DNA of 64,000 nucleotides from an uncultured Bacteroidota bacterium. GTDB taxonomy: Bacteria > Bacteroidota > Bacteroidia > Chitinophagales > Chitinophagaceae. Location of the stretch: contig CAILLK010000128.1 in NCBI GenBank assembly GCA_903835005.1, positions 1 through 64,000 of the forward strand, written 5' to 3'. Under the pieces are notes generated by a model. That model saw only the letters and a list, made by a program, of their open reading frames with translations, ran no database searches and had not been told where the DNA came from. The position numbers and the translations under genes were made by a program. Below are positions 62,926-64,000 of this stretch, piece after piece. Position 1 is the first letter of the stretch, and every line of letters starts with the position of its first letter.

Positions 62926-62958
62926 AAAAGAGCGCTGCACAATATGTAGCACTCTTTT
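62926..62958 (+). terminator. Terminator after the receiver gene
   Basis: AAAAGAGCGCTGCA (62926-62939) pairs with TGTAGCACTCTTTT (62945-62958), one mismatch and one G-U pair; 75 bases after the stop. Confidence 0.65.
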
Positions 62959-63039
62959 CTGTTGTTGATGTACCATGTCCAATGTGTAAATCATGTGACT
63001 TATAGGCAATGTTTTGTAATGTTCTGAGATATAAATATC

Positions 63040-63182
63040 TTGAACAAGCTAACGGAGAAGAAATCGCCGCACGGCACGTAAGTCAGCTAATCCTGGCAGG
63101 TAAAACTTGCCTTTACCTGCGTTATTAATTTTCTGAATTACAACTTACCCAAAGAGTGGCACATGTGTGGCACTCTTTTTTT
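63040..63182 (+). ncRNA. Possible small RNA
   Basis: A -7-like TATCTTGA just upstream (about 63035), a perfect 9-bp hairpin GCAGGTAAA / TTTACCTGC (63096-63104 and 63112-63120) and a terminator hairpin at 63151-63178 with seven T. No coding frame. The transcript is inferred only. Confidence 0.3.
63151..63182 (+). terminator. Intrinsic terminator
   Basis: AAAGAGTGGCAC (63151-63162), loop ATGT, GTGGCACTCTTT (63167-63178) with one mismatch, then more T. Confidence 0.75.
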
Positions 63183-63265
63183 AGTTTAAACGGTCATTGT
63201 TTGTTACATGTGAATCATGTAAGTCTTATCAAATGTTGTGTAATGGTTAACGGGAATACAGCCGA

Positions 63266-63273
63266 TACCTTTG
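63266..63273 (+). promoter_or_regulatory. -7 promoter element of the ice-binding-type gene
   Basis: TACCTTTG, a perfect TAnnTTTG, 38 bases before the GTG at 63312. Confidence 0.55.
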
Positions 63274-63311
63274 TGCCTTGTGGAAATTCTTTCGCAATTA
63301 ATACAAATCAG

Positions 63312-64000
63312 GTGAAAAATAAATTACTTAAAGCGTTTACAGGGCTTATTCTGCTTATGACTGCAGGAGTGTCTAATGGACAAACGGCGCCAACATTGGG
63401 TAATGCGGCAGGTTTTGTCCTTTTTACTACAAATGGAGCTGTGACCTGTTCCGGAACAAAGTACCTTACCCACCTAACGGGCAATGTAGGATCAGATTTG
63501 CCTGGCAGCGTAACCGGCTTTGGTAATGTAGATGGAGTGATGCACATAGCTGATGGAACAACCGGGCTATGCACGCCGGATGTTGTGAGTCTGTATACTC
63601 AGTTAAGTACATCAATACCCACCGGCCCACTGACTAGTCCGTTTGGCGGGGGTGATACCCTGGTTGCAGGCGTGTACCATGCCATTGGTGCATCAACACT
63701 TACCGGGAATCTTATTCTTAACGGGCAGGGAAATCCAAACGCCCTGTTTATTTTCCAGGTTGGTGGGGTACTTACTACTAATGCATTATCCAAAGTAACA
63801 TTGATTAACGGCGCTCTGGCCTGCAATGTATTCTGGCAAATTAACGGAGCCGCAAATGCAGGTACCGGAAGTACTATACGGGGAACAATAGTGGCCAACG
63901 GCCAGATAGATTTTACCAGCACACTGGATACACTGGAAGGAAGAGCGCTCGCCATGAATGCGGCCGTACTGGAAAGTCAGTTGGTAGCATGGACGCCAAT
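63312..64000 (+). CDS. Ice-binding family (DUF3494) secreted protein, cut by the window edge
   Basis: At least 229 residues, open to the end of the window. The GTG at 63312 gives a Sec signal (KNKLLKAFTGLILLMTAG...NGQ); no ATG precedes it. The mature part shows the DUF3494 beta-solenoid pattern: TLGNAAGFVLFTTNGAVTCS, THLTGNVGS, TLVAGVYHAIGASTLTGNLI, NPNALFIFQVGGVLTTNALS and FWQINGAANAGTGSTIRGTI. Members bind ice or serve as surface adhesins in cold-adapted microbes. Since the C terminus is missing, a type IX sorting domain or adhesin repeats may follow. Confidence 0.85.
   Translation, partial: MKNKLLKAFTGLILLMTAGVSNGQTAPTLGNAAGFVLFTTNGAVTCSGTKYLTHLTGNVGSDLPGSVTGFGNVDGVMHIADGTTGLCTPDVVSLYTQLSTSIPTGPLTSPFGGGDTLVAGVYHAIGASTLTGNLILNGQGNPNALFIFQVGGVLTTNALSKVTLINGALACNVFWQINGAANAGTGSTIRGTIVANGQIDFTSTLDTLEGRALAMNAAVLESQLVAWTP

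Larger units (their letters stand above)
62852..63311. other. Intergenic region with duplicated control segment
   Basis: Two related segments (62926-63040 and 63151-63273) each have a GGCACTCTTTT-type terminator hairpin followed by an AATCATGT...AATGTT-TGTAATG block. A structured stretch with a possible small RNA lies between. No protein-coding frame is convincing. Confidence 0.55.

Noticed and set aside
1-64000. tRNA and rRNA genes
   Set aside because: No cloverleaf with a TTCRANY-type loop or rRNA-conserved segment was noticed by eye. A tRNA or covariance scan would be decisive and was not possible.

Overview
The window reads as the chromosome of a Bacteroidota (phylum Bacteroidetes) bacterium, probably of the Chitinophagia/Sphingobacteriia type. 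Reasons: two very large secreted proteins end in the gliding-motility-associated (type B) type IX secretion sorting domain, one of them followed by a PorP/SprF gene; many gene starts are preceded by the Bacteroidota -7 promoter element TAnnTTTG and none shows a strong Shine-Dalgarno sequence; lipoboxes and small lipoproteins are frequent. No rRNA, tRNA or CRISPR array was recognised. I could run no search, so family calls rest on motif reading.

Layout. 1-3.8 kb: housekeeping and hypothetical genes (DinB-like protein, EEP-family lipoprotein, DoxX-like protein, OB-fold protein). 4.0-10.8 kb: a compact four-gene operon with an NHL-repeat lipoprotein, a lipoprotein joining five CXXCH motifs to an OmpA domain, a 653-residue outer-membrane beta-barrel and a periplasmic cytochrome with 15 heme-type motifs. 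This looks like a trans-envelope electron conduit and is the strongest candidate system here. 11-20.5 kb: nitronate monooxygenase, a type IX secreted adhesin-like giant, a fasciclin protein, L-serine dehydratase, a 72-residue LuxR-type regulator and a secreted pair of unknown function. 20.6-25.4 kb: an accessory segment, mostly AT-rich, with a membrane protein, a papain/NlpC-like protein without signal peptide, a secreted protein and a protein-glutaminase-like deamidase. Three consecutive genes there share a 32-bp leader element at a fixed distance from the start codon, and two inverted copies of a 24-bp palindrome flank the first. A gene-free kilobase follows.

25.4-45.1 kb: ordinary core genes: glycosyltransferases, a membrane histidine kinase, AMP nucleosidase plus a fused double ABC ATPase, a YkuK-like protein, the SprB-like giant with its PorP/SprF partner, an OmpR-type regulator, thioesterase, DEAD-box helicase, an RNA ligase with an added N-terminal domain, and a glycan/membrane cluster. 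45.1-51.7 kb: a repeat-rich stretch with an antitoxin-like small gene beside a 33-bp palindrome, a stand-alone RlmK methyltransferase, a frameshifted gene, an orphan terminase-small-subunit-like gene with operator-like palindrome and iterated repeats, and two 146-bp direct copies of a structured repeat. 51.8-58.5 kb: PaaE-like reductase, histidine ammonia-lyase, thioredoxin-like protein, MerR regulator and a PpiD-like chaperone. 58.9-64 kb: an AraC-type regulator with a degenerate metal-binding-like N terminus, a large hybrid kinase with eight exact 21-residue coiled-coil repeats, a receiver-only regulator, a duplicated control region with a possible small RNA, and the start of a DUF3494 ice-binding-type protein cut by the window edge.
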